Shown here piece by piece: positions 9,275 through 18,741 of a stretch of DNA of 64,000 nt. A model generated the notes under the pieces. It was not told the origin of the DNA, searched no databases, and was given only the letters and a program-made list of their open reading frames with translations. The stretch covers positions 90,552-154,551 of the forward strand of contig CAZYXV010000007.1 in assembly GCA_964651475.1 (NCBI GenBank), given 5' to 3'. Within the stretch, counting starts at the first letter, position 1; each line of letters begins with the position of its first letter. Position numbers and translations under genes: made by a program. Origin of the DNA: JBGSMF01 sp964651475. Lineage in GTDB: Bacteria; Chloroflexota; Anaerolineae; Fen-1058.

Positions 9275-11336
9275 ACGCCCCTCTACGCCTCACATTTCAC
9301 GTTTAACATTCCTCGTCATCTTGCTGGCGGCAGCATTTTTGCGCCTGTGGCGATTGGACGCATCGCCGCCCGGTTTCACGCACGACGAAGCCGGGCACGG
9401 CCAAGATGCCATCGCCATTCTGCACGGCGCGCGCCCGCTCTACGAAACCATCGGCTATGGGCGAGAGCCGCTCTACGATTACGCAACGGCGGTGGCTATG
9501 GCTATCTTGGGGCGCACGGATTACGTGGTTCTCCGGTGGGTTTCGGCGCTGTTCGGCCTCCTCACGATTCTTGCCGTGTACCTGTGGGTGCGGCGCGCCT
9601 TTGGAGTATGGGAAGCGATTCTAGCGTGCGGCTGGCTGGCGGGATCGTTTTGGGCCGTTTCAGTCAGCCGGCAAGCGTTGCGCTCTGGCTTGCTGCCCAC
9701 CCTGCTGGCCATGGCCGCTTATGCGTGGTGGCGCGGCGCAGAGCTTGCTCCTGACATCTCTAACAAGCATGAGAAACGCAGCACATGGCTGTGGTTTGCC
9801 CTCAGCGGCGTGTTTATCGCCGCCACGCTGTGGACGTATATGGCGGCCCGCGTGACGTGGGCGCTGTTCCTGGCTTTTCCGATTTTTCTTTTCGTCGCCG
9901 AGCGGGCGCGCGTCAAACGCCACTTGGGAGGCATGTTGGTGGCGCTGGGCGCAGCGGCGATACTCGCCGCGCCCATGTTTATCTGGCTGCAGCAACATCC
10001 CGGCGCGGAACAGCGCTTTAACCAGCTTGGGCAGCCCCTGCAATTGGTGGCCTCTGGCGACTTGAGCCAGGTATTAGCCAATAGCCTGGAGGCGCTGAGC
10101 ATGTTCACGCTGCGCGCCGACGACTTGTGGATGTACAATCTGCCGGGGCGCCCGTGGCTGGGCGCAGTAGAAGGCGCGCTGTTTTACGTTGGGCTGGCCA
10201 TCGCACTCTGGAGATGGAAACAGCCACCTTATGCCTTTGCCCTGATGTGGCTGATTGCCGGTACAGTCCCCAGCCTGATCACGGGCGTATCGGCCAGCGC
10301 CACACGCGCCGTGGCTATCTTGCCAGTGCTATACGTGTTCCCCGCGATAGCGGTAGTTCAAATCTCAAATCTCAAGTACCCAATATCCAATACCAAATAC
10401 CAAATATCAAACCTTCCCAAAATCATCCTCATCCTCGCGGCGCTGGCGATTGTGTATGAAGGCGCGCGCACCTATCACGATTATTTTGACGTGTGGAGCC
10501 GCACTCCCGACGTGCGCGTGGCCTATCACACAAACTTGTTCGAAATCGCCCACAGCCTGGATCGGCCCACTACTCCACCCGGTGAAACCGTCGTATTGTC
10601 TTCTATTTATCCCGGACGTTACCACGACCCGTATACATTAGAATTGATGCTCGTTCGCCGCGACCTTTCGCTGCGTTGGGTAGATGGGCGCGGGGCGCTC
10701 ATCTTTCCGGGCGGCGCGGCGCGGCTGATTGTGCCAGCGATGGCCCCGCTCGACCCGGCGTTGGAAGAACTCGTCATGCCGCACGCCCGCCTGGTCGAGC
10801 GACGCACCTTGCAGCCAGACGATCTCAACCCGCACTTCGACGTGTACGAGTGGGATAGCAGCGCGGCATTACAAGCCGCGCTGGCGCAAGCCTCCCCGAT
10901 GACGCAAGAAACAGAACTGGGGCATACGATCGCATTGATTGGATATGAACTGCCATCTCACATAGCCAGCCCCGGCAGCGAAATCGCTCTCGTCACGTAC
11001 TGGCGTGTGCTATCGCCGCCTGATGCAGAACTGGACACTGTGCTGTTCACGCACCTGCTCAGCCCTGGCGGGCAGCCGCCCGTGGTGGCGCAGCAAGACA
11101 AGTTCGACGCGCCCACGTGGAACTGGCGCGTTGGCGAGGTATTCGCCCAGGTGCATCGCCTGGCGGTTGGCAGCGACACACCCGACGGCCTGTACCCATT
11201 GGAAGTAGGGGCGTACACCCGGCCTGGGCCAACTCCCATCAACCCCGACCCGCCCACCACGCGGCTGGTCGTCTATGTGAATGGGCAAGCTGTAGGCGAT
11301 CACATTCTGTTACCAGCGGTGCAAGTGGCACGATAG
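9264..11336 (+). CDS. GT39-type membrane glycosyltransferase
   Basis: 690 residues, overlapping the previous gene by 11 bp. The first helix (about 12-25) is followed by the motif GFTHDEAGH, the GT39 catalytic-type acidic pair, and then REPLYDY. Multiple helices run to about residue 405, followed by an extracytoplasmic region with the recurrent beta-sandwich (IALVTYWRVLSPPD ... DTPDGLYPLEVGAYTRPG). Residues ~365-385 come from a heptanucleotide array just before the last helix. A short heptamer run also covers codons 8-16. Presumed donor is polyprenyl-phosphate-linked sugar; the acceptor is unknown. Confidence 0.86.
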   Translation: MSHKRPSTPHISRLTFLVILLAAAFLRLWRLDASPPGFTHDEAGHGQDAIAILHGARPLYETIGYGREPLYDYATAVAMAILGRTDYVVLRWVSALFGLLTILAVYLWVRRAFGVWEAILACGWLAGSFWAVSVSRQALRSGLLPTLLAMAAYAWWRGAELAPDISNKHEKRSTWLWFALSGVFIAATLWTYMAARVTWALFLAFPIFLFVAERARVKRHLGGMLVALGAAAILAAPMFIWLQQHPGAEQRFNQLGQPLQLVASGDLSQVLANSLEALSMFTLRADDLWMYNLPGRPWLGAVEGALFYVGLAIALWRWKQPPYAFALMWLIAGTVPSLITGVSASATRAVAILPVLYVFPAIAVVQISNLKYPISNTKYQISNLPKIILILAALAIVYEGARTYHDYFDVWSRTPDVRVAYHTNLFEIAHSLDRPTTPPGETVVLSSIYPGRYHDPYTLELMLVRRDLSLRWVDGRGALIFPGGAARLIVPAMAPLDPALEELVMPHARLVERRTLQPDDLNPHFDVYEWDSSAALQAALAQASPMTQETELGHTIALIGYELPSHIASPGSEIALVTYWRVLSPPDAELDTVLFTHLLSPGGQPPVVAQQDKFDAPTWNWRVGEVFAQVHRLAVGSDTPDGLYPLEVGAYTRPGPTPINPDPPTTRLVVYVNGQAVGDHILLPAVQVAR
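9284..9311 (+). repeat. Short heptamer-register run at gene start
   Basis: Four degenerate 7-mers (TACGCCT, CACATTT, CACGTTT, AACATTC) within the first codons of the 9264 gene. They resemble the longer arrays inside neighbouring genes. Confidence 0.4.
10358..10420 (+). repeat. Heptanucleotide array, 9 units (63 bp), in frame
   Basis: 7-mers TCAAATC twice, TCAAGTA, CCCAATA, TCCAATA, CCAAATA twice, TCAAACC, TTCCCAA. A different sequence class from the ATACGC-type arrays but with the same unit length and total length. It encodes an Asn/Lys/Tyr/Ile-rich linker just before the last helix. Confidence 0.8.
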
Positions 11337-11374
11337 TGAATGGGCAGAACAACTATAGCCATCAGAGATTGAAC

Positions 11375-11632
11375 ATGCCTGACAAGCCGCTCCAGGATAC
11401 AAAGACAATCAGCAACTTACATCGAGTGGCTTTTTTCGTCATCGGTTGCTTATGCCTATTGGGATGTTGTTGCATGGGAGCAATTATCTGGTGGGACGGA
11501 TATTATACTGGGCGCGGGCACAATCTGCAATTTTGTTGTCATTGCGAGGGTGCGAAGCGCCCGAAGCAATCTCTGATCTGCAAGCGTACAGATTGCTTCG
11601 CCGCTCGCCGCAGGCGGAGCGGCTCGCAATGA
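11375..11632 (+). pseudogene. Small one-helix membrane ORF, probably disrupted by a repeat
   Basis: An 85-codon frame between two glycosyltransferase-cluster genes. Its first half encodes a plausible single-helix peptide (HRVAFFVIGCLCLLGCCCMG at about 16-35). Its second half is simply the translation of a dispersed palindromic element (11537-11634), so the C-terminus is not native. The repeat is flanked by the direct duplication TGCAATTT. Joining the two copies restores a frame that continues about 21 codons to a stop near 11719. The family is not recognised, and the whole 11337-11797 gap may be an eroded gene. Confidence 0.4.
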
Positions 11633-11634
11633 CA
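11537..11634. repeat. MITE-like palindromic element with flanking 8-bp duplication
   Basis: Terminal inverted repeats TGTCATTGCGAG (11537-11548) and CTCGCAATGACA (11623-11634), with inner inverted repeats GAAGCAATCT and AGATTGCTTC. TGCAATTT occurs at 11526-11533 and again at 11649-11656, consistent with a target duplication. No coding capacity. Elements of this CATTGCGAG...GAAGCAATCT type are, as I recall, common in many bacterial genomes. Confidence 0.75.
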
Positions 11635-11797
11635 GAATTGTGAAAAATTGCAATTTATGACCGCGTGCAGTATACCTGCCGTTCAAGTATTGCAGGCCAA
11701 TTACTTATCCTGGCGGTGATATGGTGGGACTGGTTGAAGGAGAGTGGTTCACTCACACAACTACCAACAACATAGATGAGGTAATAAAAGTCACCCT

Positions 11798-12538
11798 ATG
11801 AAAATCATTGTTGTTACAGATACACACGCAAACCTTCCCGCCCTGCAAGCGGCGCTCAAGGCAATACGCGCCGAAGGGTACGATCTTCTTTTCCACACAG
11901 GAGACGCCATTGCCATTGGGCCATACCCGGCCGAGTGCGTTGACCTGCTGCTCAATACACCCAATGCTCAACTGTTGATGGGCAACCACGAGTCTTACTT
12001 TGTGGATGGCTTGCCCGAGCCGCGGCCAGCCTGGATAAGTGAAGGCGAGGTAGAACATCAACGCTGGACACACGCCCGCCTCGGGCCGTCACTACGCCGG
12101 GTACTGGCGCAGTGGCCGTATCTCATGGAACAGGATTTTGGAGGCGTTCAAACAGTTTTTGCACATTATGGACTTGCACCGTCAGGGCGAGATTTTGCGC
12201 CCATCATCAAAAATCCGATTGCACCGGATTTGGACCAGATGTTTGCTTTGCATAGCAACGCCGCACTCGTGTTTTACGGCCATCACCATTCTGGCTCGGA
12301 CGTGCAGGGGCGAGCCAGATACGTTAATCCCGGTTCATTGGGGTGCTGCGACAAGGCCGTTGCAAGATATTGCCTTGTAGAGTTTCATCGTGGGCAATAT
12401 ACAGTTGAGCATCACAGCGTTCCGTATGATGATACGGAGCTTTTAAGATCCTTTGAGCAGCGCGGCGTTCCGGAACGGCAGTTTATCTACAAAGCCTTCT
12501 TTGGCGGGCGATTTCAGAGTCGAGAAAATCCGTCGTGA
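11798..12538 (+). CDS. Calcineurin-like metallophosphoesterase
   Basis: 246 residues with the complete metallophosphoesterase motif set: DTHAN (D8, H10), GDAIAIG (D36), GNHES (N63, H64), a His near 123 (FAHYG) and GHHHSG (161-166). These residues bind two metal ions and hydrolyse phosphate esters, often phosphodiesters. No signal peptide, so it is cytosolic; substrate unknown. Its stop overlaps the GTG start of the next glycosyltransferase (GTGA), so it is co-translated with membrane sugar-transfer enzymes. Its substrate might therefore relate to a lipid-linked or nucleotide sugar; this is inference only. GAGGT lies about 20 bases before the ATG. Confidence 0.88.
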   Translation: MKIIVVTDTHANLPALQAALKAIRAEGYDLLFHTGDAIAIGPYPAECVDLLLNTPNAQLLMGNHESYFVDGLPEPRPAWISEGEVEHQRWTHARLGPSLRRVLAQWPYLMEQDFGGVQTVFAHYGLAPSGRDFAPIIKNPIAPDLDQMFALHSNAALVFYGHHHSGSDVQGRARYVNPGSLGCCDKAVARYCLVEFHRGQYTVEHHSVPYDDTELLRSFEQRGVPERQFIYKAFFGGRFQSRENPS

Positions 12539-14481
12539 AATCTAGAGCTTGCAGCATCACCCTCTTTGCCGCCGTCTTGTTGTTGGCGGCTTGTGCGCGA
12601 TTTGCCGCGCTGGATAGGCTGCCGCCTGGCTGGCGCGACGACGAACTCATCGAAGTAGACATGGACATGCGCATCGCCGCGGGCTGGCGGCCGCTCTACA
12701 TTGAAGAAGCCGAAGGGCACGAGCCGCTATATCATTACGTACACGCGGCAACCATCGCGCTGTTTGGCCCAAGCCGCCTGAGCTATCGGTGGCTGGGCGC
12801 GGCGTGCGGGCTGTTGGCGGTGGCGCTGACTGTGGCGCTGGGCAAACGATTATTCGGCTGGCGCGCTGCGCTGTTCGCCGGCGCGGCCATGGCGGCCGGC
12901 TTGTGGCCGTTGATGTACAGCCGGCTGGGGCTGCGGCACGTTGGCGCATTGCCGCCGCTCTTATTGGCACTCTATGCCCTTTGGCAAGGGATAGAGGTTT
13001 CACGTAATACGCACTACGTAATACGCACTACGCACTACACACTACGTATTACGTATTACGTATGGTTCACCCTCGCCAGTCTGGGGCTGGCGGCGGGAAT
13101 GTACATTTACTTTGCCGGCCGTGTGGCGCCGCTGATGGCGGCGGCGTTTACGCTTTATCTGCTGCTCTTTCATCGCCCGATTTTCAAAGCAACGTGGAAA
13201 GGTTGGCTGCTGGCAGGCATTTTGACCGCGCTGCTGTTTGCGCCGTTGGGGATATACCTGGCAACTCGCCCCCTCGAAGCGCGGCTGGAAGTGGTGGGCA
13301 AACCGCTGCTTGAATTGCAGCAAGGCAACCTGGCTCCGGTGCTCAAAACAACGTTAGGCACGCTGGGGATGTTTACGTTTCGCGGCGACCCGGAATGGTT
13401 GTATAATCTTGCGGGGCGGCCCGTCTTTGATTGGCTCACCGGCGCGTTTTTTTACCTGGGCGCGGCGCTGGCCGTGCGGCGATGGAAACGCGCCGAATAT
13501 GGCCTGCTCCTCATCTGGCTCATCGTTGGACTGGCCCCGGCGTTTGCCAGCCTGCCCGCCGCCAGCTTTGGGCACACCATCACCGCGCTGCCGGCTGTGT
13601 ACGTGCTGCTGGGCCTGGGATTGGACGCCGCCGCTAGATGGCTCAGTGCGCGAGGGAACCGGGGGCGATGGCTTGGCGTCTTGGTCATTGTCGGCGTGCT
13701 TGGCGCAAACGCCGGGCTGGCCGTGCGCGATTACGTGCGCTGGGGACAACACCGTTACACGCGATTTTTGTATCACGGCGACATGGCCCAAGTGGCACGT
13801 TACCTGAACAAGCACCCCGACCTTCAGGATATTGCCGTTTCGACCGCCGCCGAAGAGCTGCGCCTGGATGCGCGCGGCATGGCGCTCGACGTGCGCCGCG
13901 GCGCGCGCGTGCGCCTGTTCGACCCGCGCCACGCGCTGATCTTGCCGGCGGGCGGAAAAGTGGCGCTGATTTCCGATCCAGCGCCCGCGCCGCACGTTCA
14001 AGCGTTTTTGGCCGAACGCGCCAGCCTGGTTGACGAAGGGCCGCTCACTGTCAACGGCCCGGCCTTTCGCCTGTACGATGCGCAGCAGATTGTTCCGGCG
14101 GCCTCGCCGGCCGTCTCTTTACCCGTCACGTTTGGCGGGCGCCTCAGCTTGATCGAGTTAGACGTCAAACCTCAAGGGCAGGGGCTGGCAGTGCGCACAA
14201 TCTGGCGCGTGGAGGCAGGCGACGCCTTGCCGGAAAAGCTCAAGCTCTTTGTGCATCTGCTGGCGCCAGATGGCAGCCTGGCGGCGGCCGGCGACCGGCT
14301 GGACGTCTGGCCGCCCACGCTGCAAAGGGGCGATCAATTCGTGCAATGGAACGATCTACCGACGCCGCCCCCCGGCCATTATCAAATTGCGGTGGGAGTG
14401 TACGAACCAGGTGGCGCGCGCTGGCAGATTGATTCGACCGGCGGCGAGCGAGTGCTGATCGAGTGGAGAGTGGATGAATAA
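12535..14481 (+). CDS. GT39-type membrane glycosyltransferase
   Basis: 648 residues from GTG 12535, which overlaps the previous stop. Helix 1 (about 7-24) is followed by the motif GWRDDELIEVD, a GT39-like acidic pair, then HEPLYHY. About ten further helices follow, ending with NAGLAVRDYVRW near 400. The soluble C-terminal half ends in the shared beta-sandwich (VEAGDALPEKLKLFVHLLAP ... PPPGHYQIAVGVYEPGG). Its heptamer array lies at residues 155-175, near the fourth helix, not before the last helix as in its relatives. Substrates unknown. Confidence 0.86.
   Translation: MKSRACSITLFAAVLLLAACARFAALDRLPPGWRDDELIEVDMDMRIAAGWRPLYIEEAEGHEPLYHYVHAATIALFGPSRLSYRWLGAACGLLAVALTVALGKRLFGWRAALFAGAAMAAGLWPLMYSRLGLRHVGALPPLLLALYALWQGIEVSRNTHYVIRTTHYTLRITYYVWFTLASLGLAAGMYIYFAGRVAPLMAAAFTLYLLLFHRPIFKATWKGWLLAGILTALLFAPLGIYLATRPLEARLEVVGKPLLELQQGNLAPVLKTTLGTLGMFTFRGDPEWLYNLAGRPVFDWLTGAFFYLGAALAVRRWKRAEYGLLLIWLIVGLAPAFASLPAASFGHTITALPAVYVLLGLGLDAAARWLSARGNRGRWLGVLVIVGVLGANAGLAVRDYVRWGQHRYTRFLYHGDMAQVARYLNKHPDLQDIAVSTAAEELRLDARGMALDVRRGARVRLFDPRHALILPAGGKVALISDPAPAPHVQAFLAERASLVDEGPLTVNGPAFRLYDAQQIVPAASPAVSLPVTFGGRLSLIELDVKPQGQGLAVRTIWRVEAGDALPEKLKLFVHLLAPDGSLAAAGDRLDVWPPTLQRGDQFVQWNDLPTPPPGHYQIAVGVYEPGGARWQIDSTGGERVLIEWRVDE
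12998..13060 (+). repeat. Heptanucleotide array, 9 units (63 bp), in frame
   Basis: 7-mers TTTCACG, TAATACG, CACTACG, TAATACG, CACTACG, CACTACA, CACTACG, TATTACG, TATTACG, all in perfect register. Encodes a Thr/Tyr/Arg-rich stretch of 21 residues. The two ends are partly reverse complements, so a hairpin could form. Confidence 0.82.
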
Positions 14482-16783
14482 TATCCAACACCGCCTTTAT
14501 TACATCGCACTGGGCACGGTTGCGCTGGCTTTTCTGGCGCTGGCCATCACCTACAGCGTCGTCAATCCGCTGCACGAATCTACCGACGAGATCCGCCATT
14601 ATCGCTACGTGCGGTACTTGCTGGCCTATCACACGTTGCCGGTGCAAGAGCCTCACACACCGCGCTCGCAAAGCCACCATCCGCCGCTGTATTACACGCT
14701 GGCGGCGCTGGCCTCGTGGTGGGTCGAGCCGGATCACCCCGTATATTTTTCCCCGCCCGAAAACCCCTACTGGGGCTATCGCTACTGGGAAGTGGGAGAC
14801 GACAACAAGAACCAATATCTGCACGGCGCGGACGAGGCTTTTCCCTACCAGGGTGACGCATTGATCGCTCACCTGGCTCGCTGGGTCAATATCCTCATCG
14901 GCCTGGGCAGCGTGCTGCTGACGTATCGCCTGGGACGAGTGGCGTTCCCCCGTCAGCCGGCCGTGGCGCTTGGGGCGACGGCATTTGTGGCGTTCAATCC
15001 CATGTTTGTTTATTTGAGCGGGACGATCAACAACGACATCGCCGCCGCGCTGGCCGGCGCGGCGGTGATTGTGGCCTGCGCCGAAATCGTCACGCACGGC
15101 GTCACGCTGCGCCGCGCCCTGATCCTGGGCGCGCTGTATGGCCTGGCGATTCTTTCCAAGTTCAACGTGGCGTTCATATTGGCGCTGATCGAGTTGACGC
15201 TGCTGGCCGATGCGTGGCAGCGGCGCAGCGGGCGGGATTTGATACGCGCCAACCTGGCCGTGCTCGGCGTGGCGCTGCTGCTTTCCGGCTGGTGGTTTGC
15301 GCGCAATCAAATCCTGTACGGCGAGCCGACGGGCGTTCAGCGCGTGACCGAACTGTGGGGTGTGCGCGATCCGCGCAGCAGTTGGGCCGTGGCGCTTTCT
15401 GAATTGCCTTACGTGTGGACGACGCTGTGGGGGCGTTTTGGGTACGGGCAAATCCCCATGCCGGAATGGATTTACAACGCCCTCAAAATCGTAGCCGGGC
15501 TGGCGCTGGTTGGATTGGCGCTGCACGCGGCGCGTTATATGAAAAGATGGCGGGCGGCTCCTGCCCCCAAACAATTGATCCCCGCGACTGCACAGGGGTT
15601 GATCTTGCACCTGGCGTTGCTGATCGCCAGCATTGTCAGCTTTGCCGGCGTGCTATTTGGGTACATGTTAATCAGTCCGGCCGGGCCGATGGGGCGTTTT
15701 TTCTTTCCGGCGCTGCCGGCGCTGGGTGTGTGTATGTTCTATGGATTGGCGGGGCTACTCCCGGCGCGATGGACACGCTGGCTGGCGGCCGCGTGCCTGC
15801 TGGGTATGGCGGGATTATCGTTATACGCCTTGATTGGCATTCTGGTACCGGCCTACGCGCGCCCCGCGCCGCTGAGTGAACAGCAAATCGCATCCATTCC
15901 ACATCCTGCCCAGGCTACTTTTGGAGAACAGGCGCGGCTATTAGGATATGACGTGAGCACAGACAGGCTCACGCCAGGCGCGCCCTCTACGGAACAAGCG
16001 GAGGGCAATACGCAGAACGAACTCGTCGTCACGGCGTATTGGCAAGCCCTCGCCCCATCGGCGCAAGACCTGACGGTGTTCGTACACCTGATCAGCCGGG
16101 ATGGACCGCTCGTCGCTCAACGAGACACGTATCCCGGGTTGGGGCGCTTTCCGGCCTCGCTGTGGAAACCTGGCGATACGTTCAGCGACCGCTACCGTAT
16201 TGTGCTCGACCCCTACACGTTTGCGCCTGACGCAGCCGACGTAACGATTGGCCTGACCATCCCCGGCGCAGGCCGCCTGGCGGTGACGGACGCGGACGAG
16301 CGCAACATTGGCGCCACTTTTACGCTAACGCAAGTGACGATTGAATCACCCGGCGGCGCATATCCCAATCCCGTGCATATTAATTTCGACGACAAGGCGG
16401 CGATCGTCGGATACAACCTCAGCCCGCGCAGTCTTTACGCCGGGCAACCCCTCACCCTCACCCTTTACTGGCAGGCGCTCGCGCCGATGCAATACGAGTA
16501 TTACGTGTTCGCCCACGTGCTGGGGCAAGACAATAAAACGTGGGCCGCCGACGACGGGCATCCACACACCAGTCCCCGCCGCATGTGGCGGTGGACGAGC
16601 GGCCAGGTGTACACAGACACGCGCGTGTTGAACCTCGCGCCCGATACGCCGCCCGGCCTTTACCCCATCGAGCTTGGGCTGTACGGCGGACCAGACGAAG
16701 AGCGCGTGCCTATCCGGGCAAGCGATGGACGCCCGACGGACGACTATATCTTGCTGACGCAAATCAGGGTGAGGGCGCCGTGA
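14474..16783 (+). CDS. GT39/GT83-like membrane protein with two C-terminal beta-sandwich domains
   Basis: 769 residues, overlapping the previous gene by 8 bp. The first helix (about 9-28) is followed by NPLHESTDEIRHYRYVR, where the DE pair fits a lipid-carrier-dependent glycosyltransferase, and then SHHPPLYYTL. About eleven helices run to residue ~455. The extracytoplasmic tail holds two copies of the beta-sandwich domain seen once in its relatives (about 475-620 and 625-765; LTVFVHLISRDGPL and YYVFAHVLGQDNKTW). It lacks a heptamer array. The tail may bind sugar or a cell-wall polymer; that is inference. Confidence 0.82.
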   Translation: MNNIQHRLYYIALGTVALAFLALAITYSVVNPLHESTDEIRHYRYVRYLLAYHTLPVQEPHTPRSQSHHPPLYYTLAALASWWVEPDHPVYFSPPENPYWGYRYWEVGDDNKNQYLHGADEAFPYQGDALIAHLARWVNILIGLGSVLLTYRLGRVAFPRQPAVALGATAFVAFNPMFVYLSGTINNDIAAALAGAAVIVACAEIVTHGVTLRRALILGALYGLAILSKFNVAFILALIELTLLADAWQRRSGRDLIRANLAVLGVALLLSGWWFARNQILYGEPTGVQRVTELWGVRDPRSSWAVALSELPYVWTTLWGRFGYGQIPMPEWIYNALKIVAGLALVGLALHAARYMKRWRAAPAPKQLIPATAQGLILHLALLIASIVSFAGVLFGYMLISPAGPMGRFFFPALPALGVCMFYGLAGLLPARWTRWLAAACLLGMAGLSLYALIGILVPAYARPAPLSEQQIASIPHPAQATFGEQARLLGYDVSTDRLTPGAPSTEQAEGNTQNELVVTAYWQALAPSAQDLTVFVHLISRDGPLVAQRDTYPGLGRFPASLWKPGDTFSDRYRIVLDPYTFAPDAADVTIGLTIPGAGRLAVTDADERNIGATFTLTQVTIESPGGAYPNPVHINFDDKAAIVGYNLSPRSLYAGQPLTLTLYWQALAPMQYEYYVFAHVLGQDNKTWAADDGHPHTSPRRMWRWTSGQVYTDTRVLNLAPDTPPGLYPIELGLYGGPDEERVPIRASDGRPTDDYILLTQIRVRAP

Positions 16784-18741
16784 ACAAGCGATGGTTTGCA
16801 CTGGTTGGTGTGCTGCTCGCCGCCGCCGCGCTGCGATTAATCAGCCTCGGCCACGTGCCCCCCGGCGTCGAGCACGACGAGGTCGCCGAAGTTTTAATCG
16901 CCCAGGCGATTTGGAACGGGCAACACGCGCTGTTTTTTCGGCAGGCTTTTGGCCAAGAGCCGCTGTTCCTCTACCTGGCGGCGGGGGCGCTGGCTGCGTT
17001 TGGATGGAATGTGTTGGCCTTGCGTTTCGTCTCGGCGGCGGTGGGCATGTTGACCGTCGCCGCCGGCGCGCGGCTGGCGCGGCGCTTGTTCGGCTGGCGC
17101 GCGGCGCTGGTCACTGCCGGCGGATTGGGCGTGATGCTGTGGCCCGTGTTTTGGAGCCGCGTGGGGCTGCGCGGGATGACCTTGCCGCTGTTCATGTGCC
17201 TGGGCGCGGACGCGCTGTGGCGCGCGCTCAAATCTCCGCGCAGAAACGTGACACACGCTCTCCTCGCCAGTTTATTCTTTGGATTATCGGCCTACACCTA
17301 TCTGGCATCGCGTGGGCTGCCCATCTTGTTCGGGGTGTTTATCATTTATCTGCTAGTTTTCGACCGCGCCCTGCTGCGCCGCAAATGGCGCGAGCTGTCA
17401 ATCGCGCTGGCGGTAGCGGCGCTCGTCGCCTTGCCACTGGTCATCTACCTGATTTCGCATCCAGACGTGCAGTACCGCGTGGCGGAGGTTAACGCGCCGC
17501 TGGTTCAACTTGCGCAAGGCGATCCGACCGAAATGCTGGCAAACGTGCCGCGCGTTTTGGGCATGTTCAGCCTGCACGGCGATTCGACTGTACGCAACAA
17601 TCTGCCGGACCGGCCCGTATTCGCCGAGCCTGTATGGGCGATTCTGTTTTACGTGGGGGTGTGCGTGGCGCTGGCCCGCCTGCCAGACGCGCGTTATGGC
17701 TTTGTGTTGATCTGGCTGAGCGTAATGCTCACCCCGACGTTGGTCACCACCGATGCGCCAAACTTTGTGCGCGCGTTGGGCGCGCTGCCGGCGGTGATGC
17801 TATTGCCCGGCATTGGGACAGAGTGGGTTTCTAAATTCCAAAGTCCAAATTCCAAAATCACGGCTTGGGCGTCTCGCGCCTCGCGTTTCACGTATCACCT
17901 GGTTGGCCTGGCCCTGGCGCTCAACATTGGGTTGACGCTGTACGACTATTTCATCCGCTGGCCGGCCATTCCCGAAACACAATTCGTATGGCAAAGCGAT
18001 CTGGCGGCTGTGGCGCGCTCGCTCGACGCCGATCCGCAAGCAGTAGATGTGACCATCGCCGGGCTGTCAAACAACTCGATGGACGCGCCCAGCCTGTCGC
18101 TCTTGATGCAGCGCAAGGATGTGCGCGTGCGATGGGTAGATACAGGCAGTCCCCTCAGCGCCGGCGGCACGCTCGTCATGCCCCTCAGCGGGGGGCGGCT
18201 GATCGTGCCGTCCATCGTCCCGCTAAATTACGCCCTGACCGAGCGGCTAACGGGGTTGGGCGCGCGCCGGGTTGACCCCCGCGACAGTACGGGGGTTGAC
18301 CAGGCTCGCTTTACCGAGTTTTGGCTGCCTCCCTCCACGTTGGCAGATATCCCGCAAGCGCAGTTCGAGGCAAATGTCAGCCTGCTCACTATGCAAATGC
18401 CGGCGGAGGTGGTCGCGCCAGGCCAGGTCATCACGGCCCTGAGCACGTGGCAGGCCGCCGAGCCGCCCTACCCGCCGCTCAAGATTTTTGTTCACGTGGT
18501 GGATGCGGCGGGCGATATACGCGCCCAGCACGACGGGCTGGATAGTCCAAGTGACTTTTGGCAACCGGGCGATGTCATTGTTCAGGTCCACCCCATTCCG
18601 CTGCCCGCCGACTTGCCACCCGGCGAATACCTGCTGCGCACAGGAGTGTACGACCCAGACACATTATCGCCGTATCGTTTGATCCACGGCGGCAATGTTC
18701 TTACCATCGGCGCGATTCAGGTGTATAATTCATCCCCATGA
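16780..18741 (+). CDS. GT39-type membrane glycosyltransferase
   Basis: 653 residues from GTG 16780, whose GTGA overlaps the previous stop; longer upstream readings run through the preceding gene and are rejected. Helix 1 (about 5-20) is followed by GVEHDEVAEV, the GT39 acidic motif, then QEPLFLYLAAG. About ten more helices end near residue 395 (NIGLTLYDYFIRWPAIPE). The C-terminal beta-sandwich is LKIFVHVVDAAG ... LPPGEYLLRTGVYDPD. A heptamer array encodes residues ~351-373, directly before the last helix. Substrates unknown. Confidence 0.86.
   Translation: MNKRWFALVGVLLAAAALRLISLGHVPPGVEHDEVAEVLIAQAIWNGQHALFFRQAFGQEPLFLYLAAGALAAFGWNVLALRFVSAAVGMLTVAAGARLARRLFGWRAALVTAGGLGVMLWPVFWSRVGLRGMTLPLFMCLGADALWRALKSPRRNVTHALLASLFFGLSAYTYLASRGLPILFGVFIIYLLVFDRALLRRKWRELSIALAVAALVALPLVIYLISHPDVQYRVAEVNAPLVQLAQGDPTEMLANVPRVLGMFSLHGDSTVRNNLPDRPVFAEPVWAILFYVGVCVALARLPDARYGFVLIWLSVMLTPTLVTTDAPNFVRALGALPAVMLLPGIGTEWVSKFQSPNSKITAWASRASRFTYHLVGLALALNIGLTLYDYFIRWPAIPETQFVWQSDLAAVARSLDADPQAVDVTIAGLSNNSMDAPSLSLLMQRKDVRVRWVDTGSPLSAGGTLVMPLSGGRLIVPSIVPLNYALTERLTGLGARRVDPRDSTGVDQARFTEFWLPPSTLADIPQAQFEANVSLLTMQMPAEVVAPGQVITALSTWQAAEPPYPPLKIFVHVVDAAGDIRAQHDGLDSPSDFWQPGDVIVQVHPIPLPADLPPGEYLLRTGVYDPDTLSPYRLIHGGNVLTIGAIQVYNSSP
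17830..17899 (+). repeat. Heptanucleotide-register array, about 10 units
   Basis: 7-mers TCTAAAT, TCCAAAG, TCCAAAT, TCCAAAA, TCACGGC, TTGGGCG, TCTCGCG, CCTCGCG, TTTCACG, TATCACC. The first four belong to the CAAAT-type class and the last four to a TCACG-type class, so two classes are joined in one array. The last nine units span 63 bp. Confidence 0.7.

Noticed and set aside
14240..15610. 456-codon minus-strand frame
   Set aside because: Antisense to glycosyltransferase genes, Arg/Gln/His-rich and without domain motifs.
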